Origin: Paenibacillus rhizophilus
Lineage (GTDB): Bacteria; Bacillota; Bacilli; Paenibacillales; Paenibacillaceae
Reading direction: 5' to 3'
Assembly: GCF_003854965.1 (NCBI RefSeq)
Contig: NZ_RQPI01000008.1
Coordinates: forward strand, 62,001 to 126,000
Length of the DNA stretch: 64,000 nucleotides
Numbering within the stretch: position 1 is the stretch's first letter; every line of letters begins with the position of its first letter. The notes below the pieces were generated by a model. The model saw only the letters and a program-made list of their open reading frames with translations. It did no database searches and had not been told where the DNA came from. A program made the translations under genes and the position numbers. Shown here in pieces: positions 51,358 through 59,900 of the stretch.

Positions 51358-52599
51358 TTGAGAACGCTTAACAGAAATTATTGGATTTTTGGGGTATTCT
51401 TTATGCTTTACTTCTTCATTTGGGCTGCTTGTACCATGTTTTTGTCGTTATGGCTGACACAAGAGGGAGGTCTCAACTCCACCAAGACGGGGATTATCTT
51501 TTCGGCTATATCGATCGCGGCGATGTGCTTCCAGCCTTTTTTCGGAATCGTGTCGGATAAGCTGGGACTCAAAAAGAGCCTGCTTTGGCTGTTTATTGGA
51601 CTGCTGGTGTTCATTGGACCGTTCTTTGTTTACTTATTTCCGGCTTTGCTTAAGACGAATATCATTCTGGCGGCTGTAATTGGCGGCGCTTACCTGGGAG
51701 CAATTTTCAATGGCGGCGTCGGCGCAATCGAAGCCTATATTGAAAGAGTCAGTCATTTGAACGGGTTTGAGTACGGACGGGTCAGAGTATTCGGGAACAT
51801 TGGCGCCGCGGCAAGCACCTTTGTGACAGGGCATTTGTTTAATACCAACCCGGATCTCGTCTTCTGGATCGGTACAGGGATGGCGCTGCTGCTGGCCGTT
51901 GTGTTCTCCTTCGCCAAGATGGGGAAAGCCGAGTCCCAAGCCGTTGATACGGAGAAAGCAACGGCTCCTCCTAAAGGCTCAACGATAGCTCTTTTTAAGA
52001 ATAGAAAGTTCTGGATGCTTATGCTGTATGTTCTTGGAGTTGGATGCGTTTACGATGTTTACGATCAGCAATTTGCCGTTTACTTTACCCATTTCTTCTC
52101 CACGCCGGAGAAGGGAACACAGGTTTTTGGCAATCTCGTCACCTTCCAAATCTTTTTGGAAGCGATTGTAATGATTCTGGCGCCGTTTGTTATCAACAAA
52201 ATCGGAGCGAAAAACGCACTGCTCTACGCCGGCTTCATTATGTCCTTACGGATGGTGGGATCAAGTCTGGCGGACGGAGCGGTCGCCATCAGCTTGGTGA
52301 AATTAATGCATGCCTTTGAAGTTCCGATTCTGCTGGTGGCCATCTTCAAGTACATCTCGGCGAATTTCGATGTGAGATTGTCCGCGACGATCTATCTGAT
52401 CGGCTTCCAGTTCACGAAACAGATAGGAGCGATCTTCCTGTCGACCATCGCAGGGAATATGTATGATACGGTTGGATTTAAAAGCGCATACTTGTTACTT
52501 GGTTCTATTGCGCTCATCTTCACCTTGATTTCAATCTTTACATTATCCGGTAAAAAGTTGTATGTTATGAAGAATGTAAGCGCTCAAGAGGCAAGTTGA
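51358..52599 (+). CDS. LacY-type oligosaccharide:H+ symporter (MFS)
   Basis: A 413-residue protein with 12 membrane helices. The start NYWIFGVFFMLYFFIWAAC, the loop GIVSDKLGLKK and the charged segment AIEAYIERVS follow the LacY/RafB/CscB oligosaccharide symporters. The Glu in AIEAYIERVS is where LacY has its substrate-binding Glu126. It begins with TTG 51358 behind AGGAGGAGATTTAA. It very probably imports the substrate of the alpha-galactosidase. LacY-like carriers are better known from Gram-negative bacteria, so its presence here is noteworthy. Confidence 0.88.
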   Translation: MRTLNRNYWIFGVFFMLYFFIWAACTMFLSLWLTQEGGLNSTKTGIIFSAISIAAMCFQPFFGIVSDKLGLKKSLLWLFIGLLVFIGPFFVYLFPALLKTNIILAAVIGGAYLGAIFNGGVGAIEAYIERVSHLNGFEYGRVRVFGNIGAAASTFVTGHLFNTNPDLVFWIGTGMALLLAVVFSFAKMGKAESQAVDTEKATAPPKGSTIALFKNRKFWMLMLYVLGVGCVYDVYDQQFAVYFTHFFSTPEKGTQVFGNLVTFQIFLEAIVMILAPFVINKIGAKNALLYAGFIMSLRMVGSSLADGAVAISLVKLMHAFEVPILLVAIFKYISANFDVRLSATIYLIGFQFTKQIGAIFLSTIAGNMYDTVGFKSAYLLLGSIALIFTLISIFTLSGKKLYVMKNVSAQEAS

Positions 52600-52616
52600 A
52601 AGAAATTCTTAAAATG

Positions 52617-52649
52617 AAAGAACCCGGACAGCCAGTGTCCGGGTTCTTT
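52617..52649. terminator. strong bidirectional terminator
   Basis: AAAGAACCCGGACA and TGTCCGGGTTCTTT form a perfect 14-base-pair stem with a 5-base loop between the permease gene and the converging ABC importer operon. Confidence 0.92.
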
Positions 52650-52728
52650 GCTTTGGCGATCAATGATATCCTTCGGCGAACATTTACTATGAAGCGCTGC
52701 TGCCACCTTTACGTCTTGCCGATTCAGC

Positions 52729-53769
52729 TCACCCGACTTGCTGTTTGAGACTTAAAGTTACCTTATCGTATAACCGGAACGGCAGGGAGGAAATAACCTC
52801 CAGATGATCGGAGCCGCTGCGGATATGATATTGAAACTCACGGCCTTGGAACTGAATATTTACGATTTCTCCGATTATTCCGGCTTGGCTTTCCTGTGAA
52901 ATAAGAAATTGATCGGGCCGGACCGGATAGATCCGATTGAGCTTAAAGCTGCTGCCCGCCCCTTCACCCGACCAGGAGGTATTGATGCTATTTTCCGGAA
53001 TAAACCGGTTGTTGATCCAGCGGCCTTTGACCAGATTGGCTTTCGAAACAAATTTGGCGACAAAAATGGTCTGCGGATGCAAATAAACCTCAGACGGGGT
53101 GCCGGCCTGCTCAATCTTTCCATCCTTCATGACGATAATGCGGTCCGCCATAGCCAATGCCTCTCCCTGGTCATGGGTTACATAAACAATCGATGAAGAG
53201 GTCCGGCGGTGAACATGCTGTATTTCACGGCGCATGTCCATGCGGAGCATGGCATCCAGGCTGCTGAGCGGTTCGTCCATGAGCAGCAGCGAAGGCTCTG
53301 AAGCAATGGCTCGCGCAATGGAAACCCGCTGCTTCTGTCCGCCAGACAGCTCATGCGGCATGCGGGAAGCAAGCGGGGCAAGACCAGCGAGATCAAGCAC
53401 CTGCTCTACGCGTTCCCGCTCATTTCGTTTAATATGCGCGGGCGTTTCTTTATGCGCGCGAATCGGAAACCGGATATGCTCGGCTACGTTCATATGAGGC
53501 CATAAGGCGAAGGATTGAAAGACCATGCCGACTCTCCGTTTCTCCGGTGGCATCATGACACCGCTGCCGGCAACAACGCGTCCATCGATGAGGATTTGCC
53601 CGGAGGTAGGCTGCTCAAATCCGGCCAGCATGCGCAGGAGTGTTGTTTTTCCGCAGCCGGAAGGCCCGAGAATCGCCACAAACTCGCCTTCGCCAATGGT
53701 GAGATCGATGGAACGAACCGCTTCGAAGCTGCCGAACGATTTGCAGACTGCATTTAGTTCAATACTCAT
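52729..53769 (-). CDS. ABC transporter ATP-binding protein (FbpC type)
   Basis: A 346-residue ATPase: Walker A GPSGCGKTTLL (~33-43), signature LSGGQKQR (~140), Walker B SLLLMDEPLSSLD (~160), H-loop YVTHDQGEALAMAD, and a C-terminal regulatory TOBE-like domain. It belongs to the iron/thiamine/polyamine importer class. Its start overlaps the permease gene end by 11 bases, so the three genes of the importer form one operon reading from 56585. Confidence 0.93.
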   Translation of the reverse strand: MSIELNAVCKSFGSFEAVRSIDLTIGEGEFVAILGPSGCGKTTLLRMLAGFEQPTSGQILIDGRVVAGSGVMMPPEKRRVGMVFQSFALWPHMNVAEHIRFPIRAHKETPAHIKRNERERVEQVLDLAGLAPLASRMPHELSGGQKQRVSIARAIASEPSLLLMDEPLSSLDAMLRMDMRREIQHVHRRTSSSIVYVTHDQGEALAMADRIIVMKDGKIEQAGTPSEVYLHPQTIFVAKFVSKANLVKGRWINNRFIPENSINTSWSGEGAGSSFKLNRIYPVRPDQFLISQESQAGIIGEIVNIQFQGREFQYHIRSGSDHLEVISSLPFRLYDKVTLSLKQQVG

Positions 53770-55537
53770 GTGATTGCCCTCCTGGGCGCGATGTCCATTT
53801 GTGGATGAGCAGCAGTACAGCTCCCCCCGCCCCGATGAGCGCGACGATCAGACTGGACAACGCGGTAGAATAAAGGGTATCCCCTGCCTGCTCAAAACTG
53901 AAAATCGTTACACCAATCGTCTGTGAGCCGGATGCGTACAGCAGCGCCGATACCGTTAGCTCCGTAAGCGCCGTAAGAAAGACGAGGATTCCTCCGGTCA
54001 GTAAACCCGGCAGTACGAGCGGAAGCAGTATTGCTATCCATCTCCGCCGGATGCCCGCTCCGGATACGCGGGCCGCCTCCTCTATGGAAGAATCAATCTG
54101 CATAAATGCGGATACCCCCGAACGGATTTGCAGAATGAGGAACCTGCAGATATAAGCAATGAACAAGATCGACATGGTGCCGTAGATGCCGGGATTCCAT
54201 CCGGGTATAGGCTCCATCCAGACGAGAATCATCGACAGAGCGAATACGATGCCCGGCAGAGTGTAGGGAACGGAAGCGGCAATTTCCACTGCTTTATTCA
54301 GGCCAGACGGCTTGCGGACACGAAGATAGGCGAATAAGGAGCCGGCAACGAGACAGACCAGCATGGTAACGAGTGAGAGTACAAGACTGTTCCGGATGGC
54401 CATCCACACCTGCGGATTCTCAAACAGAACGTAACGGTAGTTGTCGAAGGTTATATTGGAAGCCGTCAGGCCGAGGCCGTAGGCTCTCTTTAACGACATG
54501 GTTATCATTGAGGATAAGGGCACAACCGTAATCAGCAGCAAAAATATCCACAATGCGGCGGATACCGCCTTGCCGAATCTTCCCAGCGTGTAGCGCGGGA
54601 CAAAGTCCGGTTGAACCGTATCCGACACATGGTTTTTACGGAGCAGCATCCATTGAATCAAACTTCCCAGCACCGCGGCTGCCCCAAGCAGTACGGAAAG
54701 GCAAGCGCCTCTAGCGAATGCCGATGGCCCGAATCCGATGATTTCTTCATAAATCAGTGTGCTGAGGACGGAAATATTCACTGGAGTTCCCAGAAAAGCC
54801 GGTATACCGAAGTTGTCCAGCGATGCAAGGAAGACCAGAAGACCGCCGGCGGTCAGACCCGGCAGCGCCAAAGGCAGCGTTATCCGGCAAAACGTTCTGA
54901 ATGCTCCCGAACCTCCGGCTCTGGCCGCCCATTCCAGATCACGCGGGATTTTCCTGAACACTTCCAGCGTAAACATATAGACCAGCGGGAAGTGATGAAT
55001 CCCCATAACGAAAATAATCCCGCCCATGCTGTACATGCTCCATGGAGCCAGTCCGGGATTAACCCATTGAAGAAGCTTGGTCGCCCAGCCCTGCGGTCCC
55101 ATTAATGAAGACCACGATAGGGTCAGTACATAAGAAGGCAAAATAAAGCACAGTAAAATGGCCAGATGCAGCATTCTTTTTCGGCCGATATCCGTATAGG
55201 CGACCACCCAGGCGAACACGGTTCCGAGCAGCAGAGAAAGCGAAGTAGACCCTGCAACTACGGTGCCGGTATTGCGAAGCGTGGTCCAAAAACGTTCCTG
55301 ATGCATCAGTTCGCGGTAATGCGCCAGCGTAAAGCCCGAATCGCTCTGGAAGCTGAGCAATATTAATTTGATAACCGGGAATATAAAGAGAAGCAGAACC
55401 GCCAGCATTCCCAGCAGCCCTGCGGCTCTGCTTCCCCGGAACCTTCGGAAAAACGGAGAAAGGATCTTTCGATCCTTTCCGTTTTGCGGTATGGAAATGG
55501 AATGCGGTCTTACTTCGCTCATCTCAGTAGGCTCCAA
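53759..55537 (-). CDS. ABC transporter double permease (FbpB type)
   Basis: A 592-residue membrane protein that contains two homologous permease halves, each about six helices, in one chain, as in FbpB/SfuB/AfuB. EAA-type loops occur in both halves (LEWAARAGGSGAFRTFCRITL and EEAARVSGAGIRRRWIAILL, each split at natural breaks). It lies 4 bases behind the binding-protein gene. The fused form is typical of ferric iron, phosphonate and thiamine importers. Confidence 0.92.
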   Translation of the reverse strand: MEPTEMSEVRPHSISIPQNGKDRKILSPFFRRFRGSRAAGLLGMLAVLLLFIFPVIKLILLSFQSDSGFTLAHYRELMHQERFWTTLRNTGTVVAGSTSLSLLLGTVFAWVVAYTDIGRKRMLHLAILLCFILPSYVLTLSWSSLMGPQGWATKLLQWVNPGLAPWSMYSMGGIIFVMGIHHFPLVYMFTLEVFRKIPRDLEWAARAGGSGAFRTFCRITLPLALPGLTAGGLLVFLASLDNFGIPAFLGTPVNISVLSTLIYEEIIGFGPSAFARGACLSVLLGAAAVLGSLIQWMLLRKNHVSDTVQPDFVPRYTLGRFGKAVSAALWIFLLLITVVPLSSMITMSLKRAYGLGLTASNITFDNYRYVLFENPQVWMAIRNSLVLSLVTMLVCLVAGSLFAYLRVRKPSGLNKAVEIAASVPYTLPGIVFALSMILVWMEPIPGWNPGIYGTMSILFIAYICRFLILQIRSGVSAFMQIDSSIEEAARVSGAGIRRRWIAILLPLVLPGLLTGGILVFLTALTELTVSALLYASGSQTIGVTIFSFEQAGDTLYSTALSSLIVALIGAGGAVLLLIHKWTSRPGGQSHEY

Positions 55538-55541
55538 TCAT

Positions 55542-56585
55542 TTATTTGCCGAACACGTCAATGAATTTCTGTTTGTCCGCTTCGCGTTCATCGGTCAGCT
55601 TGGCGAGGTCCCCGGAAATGATCTTCATCTCCGAAATGCTTTTTAGCCCTTCCGGTGCGGAAATCCCCTTGCGGATTGGAGAATATCCGATCTCTGCGGC
55701 AAGCTTCTGGCCGTCCTCGGAGAGGACGAAATCGACAAATGCCTGAGCTGCCGGAGTATTTTGCGCATCCTTCAGAATGCCAATCGGCTCGGTAATAATC
55801 GGCACACCCTCCTCCGGATAAGTCAGCTCCACAGGCGAGCCTTTGGCTTTTTCACGGGCAACCATGTAGTCGACGACCATACCGTAAGATTTTTCACCGC
55901 TCGCCACCGCCTTCATCACCGCTCCGTTGCCCTTAATGACGGCCATGCCGTTATCCTTTACGGCCTGCAGGAAATTCCATCCGAAGCCGTCAGTACGGCT
56001 GAATACGCCGATGTTATAGGCTGCCGCCCCCGAATAAAGCGGACTGGGCATAATTCCGGCATCCTTGGCTGCTGATTCCGTCAACACTTTCCACGAGGCA
56101 GGGGCAGTTTTCACCTTCCCGGTGTTGGTTGCAAGCACGGTCGCCATGACCTTCGTACCCGCATACATCCCGTCCGGGTCCGACAGTTCGGCAGGAATTT
56201 GCCCAAGTTCCGGAGATTTGTACGCCTGCAGGAGATTCTGTCTCTTCAAGTTTTCGAAGGTGACCGAATCAGCGAGCAGCAGCACATCCGCCTGAATCTG
56301 GCCGGCCTGCTTCTCCGCTTGGAGCTTGGCCATCACTTCCTCGGTGCCCGAACGATAGATCGCGACATTGACATCCGGATACTTCTTATTGAACGCAGCC
56401 GCGAGTTTGGTCGCATCCTCTTCAGGCTGTGAAGTATAGAAGGAGAGCTTCCCGGAAATTTTGGCACCGTTCTCACTGCCGTTCTCCACCGGCGATGCCT
56501 GTCCTTTAGTGGAGCATCCGCTGAACACCAGCATGGCCGCCAGAGCGGAGAAGATCAAACCCTTTTTAACTGTACTCAAACTCAT
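55542..56585 (-). CDS. binding lipoprotein of an iron-type ABC importer
   Basis: A 347-residue extracellular binding protein. The signal peptide ends in lipobox FSGC (Cys24). The mature part starts KLSFYTSQPEEDATKLAAAF, as in AfuA/FbpA-like proteins, with the SYGMVVDYMVA segment near the C-terminal side. The pair of adjacent Tyr that holds iron in classical FbpA is not obvious (VDYMV rather than a YY pair), so another ligand such as a phosphonate or an iron chelate is possible. ATG 56585 follows AAGGGAGAG. Confidence 0.88.
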   Translation of the reverse strand: MSLSTVKKGLIFSALAAMLVFSGCSTKGQASPVENGSENGAKISGKLSFYTSQPEEDATKLAAAFNKKYPDVNVAIYRSGTEEVMAKLQAEKQAGQIQADVLLLADSVTFENLKRQNLLQAYKSPELGQIPAELSDPDGMYAGTKVMATVLATNTGKVKTAPASWKVLTESAAKDAGIMPSPLYSGAAAYNIGVFSRTDGFGWNFLQAVKDNGMAVIKGNGAVMKAVASGEKSYGMVVDYMVAREKAKGSPVELTYPEEGVPIITEPIGILKDAQNTPAAQAFVDFVLSEDGQKLAAEIGYSPIRKGISAPEGLKSISEMKIISGDLAKLTDEREADKQKFIDVFGK

Positions 56586-56594
56586 CTCTCCCTT

Positions 56595-56609
56595 GTGTAA
56601 TAATGATCC
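56595..56609. promoter_or_regulatory. weak Fur-box-like sequence
   Basis: On the minus strand GGATCATTATTACAC agrees with the Fur core GAT-n-AT-n-ATTA but differs at 5 of 15 positions of the 7-1-7 consensus. It lies 10 bases before the ribosome site of the importer operon. Suggestive only. Confidence 0.25.
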
Positions 56610-56735
56610 AGCCTAATTTGTTGGCAGATTGTCGCACCGCTGAAAAGAAATCCGAATAGTTACCATTCTGAACAGGCTATGTTATTTGTGTGTCGGAATA
56701 ATGTTAAAAGCCCATAAAAACGGGAGAGGTAATTT

Positions 56736-56834
56736 ATGGGAATTGTTAGTTGTCCATTAAATTTACAATCTGATGATATAGAAATAATAGAGTTTTTACA
56801 GTGTATTGGTACTTTAATAATTAGTGTTTGGTAA
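56736..56834 (+). CDS. possible 32-residue peptide gene
   Basis: ATG 56736 has a decent GGGAGAGG site 5 bases in front. The frame (MGIVSCPLNLQ at its start, ending LIISVW) stops at 56834, 76 bases before the SLH protein gene. It has two Cys and a hydrophobic C-terminus but no known match. A chance frame in AT-rich DNA cannot be excluded. Confidence 0.25.
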   Translation: MGIVSCPLNLQSDDIEIIEFLQCIGTLIISVW

Positions 56835-56910
56835 AAGGTGGGCATTTGTTGGGCAGTTCATCATTGAAATACTATCAAGATTAATATAGAGAACGGAGAG
56901 TGCGAAGCCA

Positions 56911-59900
56911 TTGAAAAAGAAAATACTTAAAAAGCTGGCGTTACATGCGTCTATTGCCGGCTTGCTGTCTGGATTGCTGGCACCATACGGTGCGGGCAAG
57001 GCGAGTGCCAACGCGTTGGGGGAAGGGTTCGATTATACGAAAGTTCCCAAGCTGTTGATCACGGAGCTGGTGCCGGACAGTTCGAACGTTGCAGGTTCCG
57101 ACGCTTATGAATTCGTTGAAGTCTACAATAATTCAAGCCGGCCGGTTTCGCTGAAGGATTACAGTCTGGATTACCACTATCTAAATTCGAGCAGCTCAGA
57201 TGTGGATGCGGTTTGGTCGTTGACTTCATTGGCCGACAATCCGGTAATCCCATCCAAACAATCAGTTGTGTTATGGGTGATGAACAGCGTAAATACGGGG
57301 CTTACCGCCGCCGATTTTAACGGCAATTACGGCACCTCGCTGGTTGAAGGAGGAAACCTGTTCCGTGTATCGGGCGGAGGGGGCATGCACAACAGCGCTG
57401 TGCGGGATTTTTTTCTTAAAGACAGCAGCGGGAAGGTCGTCGTTTCGGCGTCTTATCAGAATGATGATCAGACCAAGCCGGACAAAGGAATTTTTTATGA
57501 ATATCCGATGGGCGGAAGTGCGGCTATGCAGATGGTGACGACAGGCGATTATGCGGCCGGACTGCATGTGGCGACCCCGGGAATGGTTGAAAGCCAATTT
57601 ATGCCGGAACGCACATCCGATGATTCCGCTTCTGAACTTGCCATTCAGCACGTCCCCGTTACTGAAGCTATTGATGACATCGATCTGAAGCTTACGGCCG
57701 GTGTGACAGCCAATGTATACGGCGACCCGTCGAACGTAACCGCGGCCGTATACTACAAGCTGGACTCCGAGGCTTCGTATACCCGGCTGCCGATGAGCAT
57801 TAACGCGGAGAGATCGGCGAACGATAATTTTGCTTTTGAGGCTTCGATTTCGAAGGAACGGCTGATGGAGGACAAGCTGCAGTATTATATGGAGGCTAAC
57901 GACGGATGGGTAACGAAGAAGACCGAAGTCTACACCGCCCAGGTTAAAGTACTCGACTTCGATCCGGCCAAGGTGCCTCCGCTGCTGGTCACCGAGCTGA
58001 CTCCAAATACGACCAATGTCAACGGCGCGGACGGGTACGAATTTATCGAAATTTATAACAATACGGACAAGACCATCAATCTGAAGGATTACAAAATTTA
58101 TTACCGGTACACGGACTCGGGACCGGATGCGGATCTCGTCTGGCGGACCGACCGGGAAGAGATGATGATTGGCCCGGGCAAGACGCTTGTCTTTTGGGTC
58201 ATTAACAATGGAAATGGAAGCAAGACGGTCGCTGACTTCAACGCGAATTTCCATACCAATCTGACAGAAGATCAGGATATCTATAAAATCTATTCGGACG
58301 GTATGGCCAATGGCTCCAAGCGCGGTGTAGCGATCGGCACCAACACGCATGCGGATATTTCCGTAGCGTACTACGACGGGGCTTTGACCAATGAAACGCC
58401 CGACAACAAGGGGATTCAGTATAAGTATCCGGCCAACAGCAGCACGAACATGATTAAATTGAGTTCCGGAACGGAATACGCGTCCCCGGGCAGCGTTAAT
58501 CCGGCTCAAGTGCCTCAAGTCCCGGTATCGGTACCGGATGACAACGAGCCGCCGATGATTACGGATATGACGGGAACGAGCAGCATCGATCAGTCTCAGA
58601 ACCTTGCGATCGTGGGCGACGCCGGGGATAATCAAAGCGTCAAATCGGTGAAGCTCTATTATAAATCGGACCAGCAGAGCGAATATTCCAGCCGCTACCT
58701 GTACGTGGATTACAATGACACGATGTATCATTTTACCCTCTATTCTCCGGACTTGATCGGCAAGTCCTCCGTGCAATACTATTACGTGGTATCGGACGGC
58801 ACACATGAGGTCACCTCGGATATTTATAAAATAAATATCACCGGCGGACCGGACCGGAGCGCGCTTCGGCTCAATATCAAGGACGGCGATTTGATCCGCG
58901 GAACCAAGACGGTCAAGGGAACGGCGGAGCAGGCCGGGCCGGACACCCTGCGGCTTGACATCGACGGCAAGCCGCTGACAAGCGGAACGTATCATGCAGC
59001 AGAGAAGGACGCGTTCTTTGCTTTTGACGCCAATTCGGTCAACTATTATTTCAAGAACGGCGTAACGATCGGCGATGAAATTTTATATACGTTCATGGAC
59101 CCGATCAACGCCTATACAACACTCTCCGTGCCGATTGCCGACACCCGGCTGAAGGCGGGCGACAATGTGATCTCGGTCCGTGCGGGAACGAAATCCTCGC
59201 CTTTCGATGATCGTCCGGAAGAGAATAAGGATGATTTTACCGTGAAGAATATCCGGCTTGTGTTTGCGGATGGAACGGTTGTTTATGATCCGGGATACGC
59301 GAATCCGGTTAAAGAAATCAAAATGGGAGACAGCGCAGGGAGATTCCCGGTTGTTGATTTCCATTTCAATCTGCCGGATGAACAGCTCAAATCCAAAGCC
59401 TATGACTGGGATACGACCAAGCTGCCGGATGGTCCGCATCAAGTAGCCGTGCAGAGCGCCGAATATGGACAAAAGGCCGTTGAACTTACGGTGGATAATA
59501 CAGCTCCCGCCATTGTTGCGACTGTCGAGGACGGTAAAACGTATCGCGGCGAATTTACGCTGAATGCCGAAATCACGGATGCCCTCGCGGGCGTTGAATC
59601 CACGGAAGCGGCTCTGGACGGGGAGAAGATCGAACTGCCTTATACAACGTCTTCTTCCAAGCTTAAACCGGGCAATCACACCTTGACCATCAAGGCGACC
59701 GACAAGATCGGCAATGCCGCGGACAAGAACATTACCTTCAATGTACCCAATGAAAATCCGCTGAAGCCGGAGCTTGTATTTCCTGTGAGTGAGCAGTCCG
59801 GCGCCGCAGGCGACCTGACGGTTAAGGTCCAGGACCCGACGGGCGATCCAATGAAGGTGAGCTTCTATAAAGGCTATCTCTTCGATGCTTCGCATCAAGC

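Larger units (their letters stand above)
56586..56910. other. AT-rich divergent intergenic region
   Basis: 325 bases between the importer operon and the SLH protein gene. Besides the weak Fur-like site and a 32-codon frame listed separately, it holds no recognisable riboswitch, terminator or repeat. Confidence 0.45.

Noticed and set aside
57271..58995. 574-codon frame antisense to the giant surface protein
   Set aside because: Composition is typical of an antisense shadow and no domain is recognisable.
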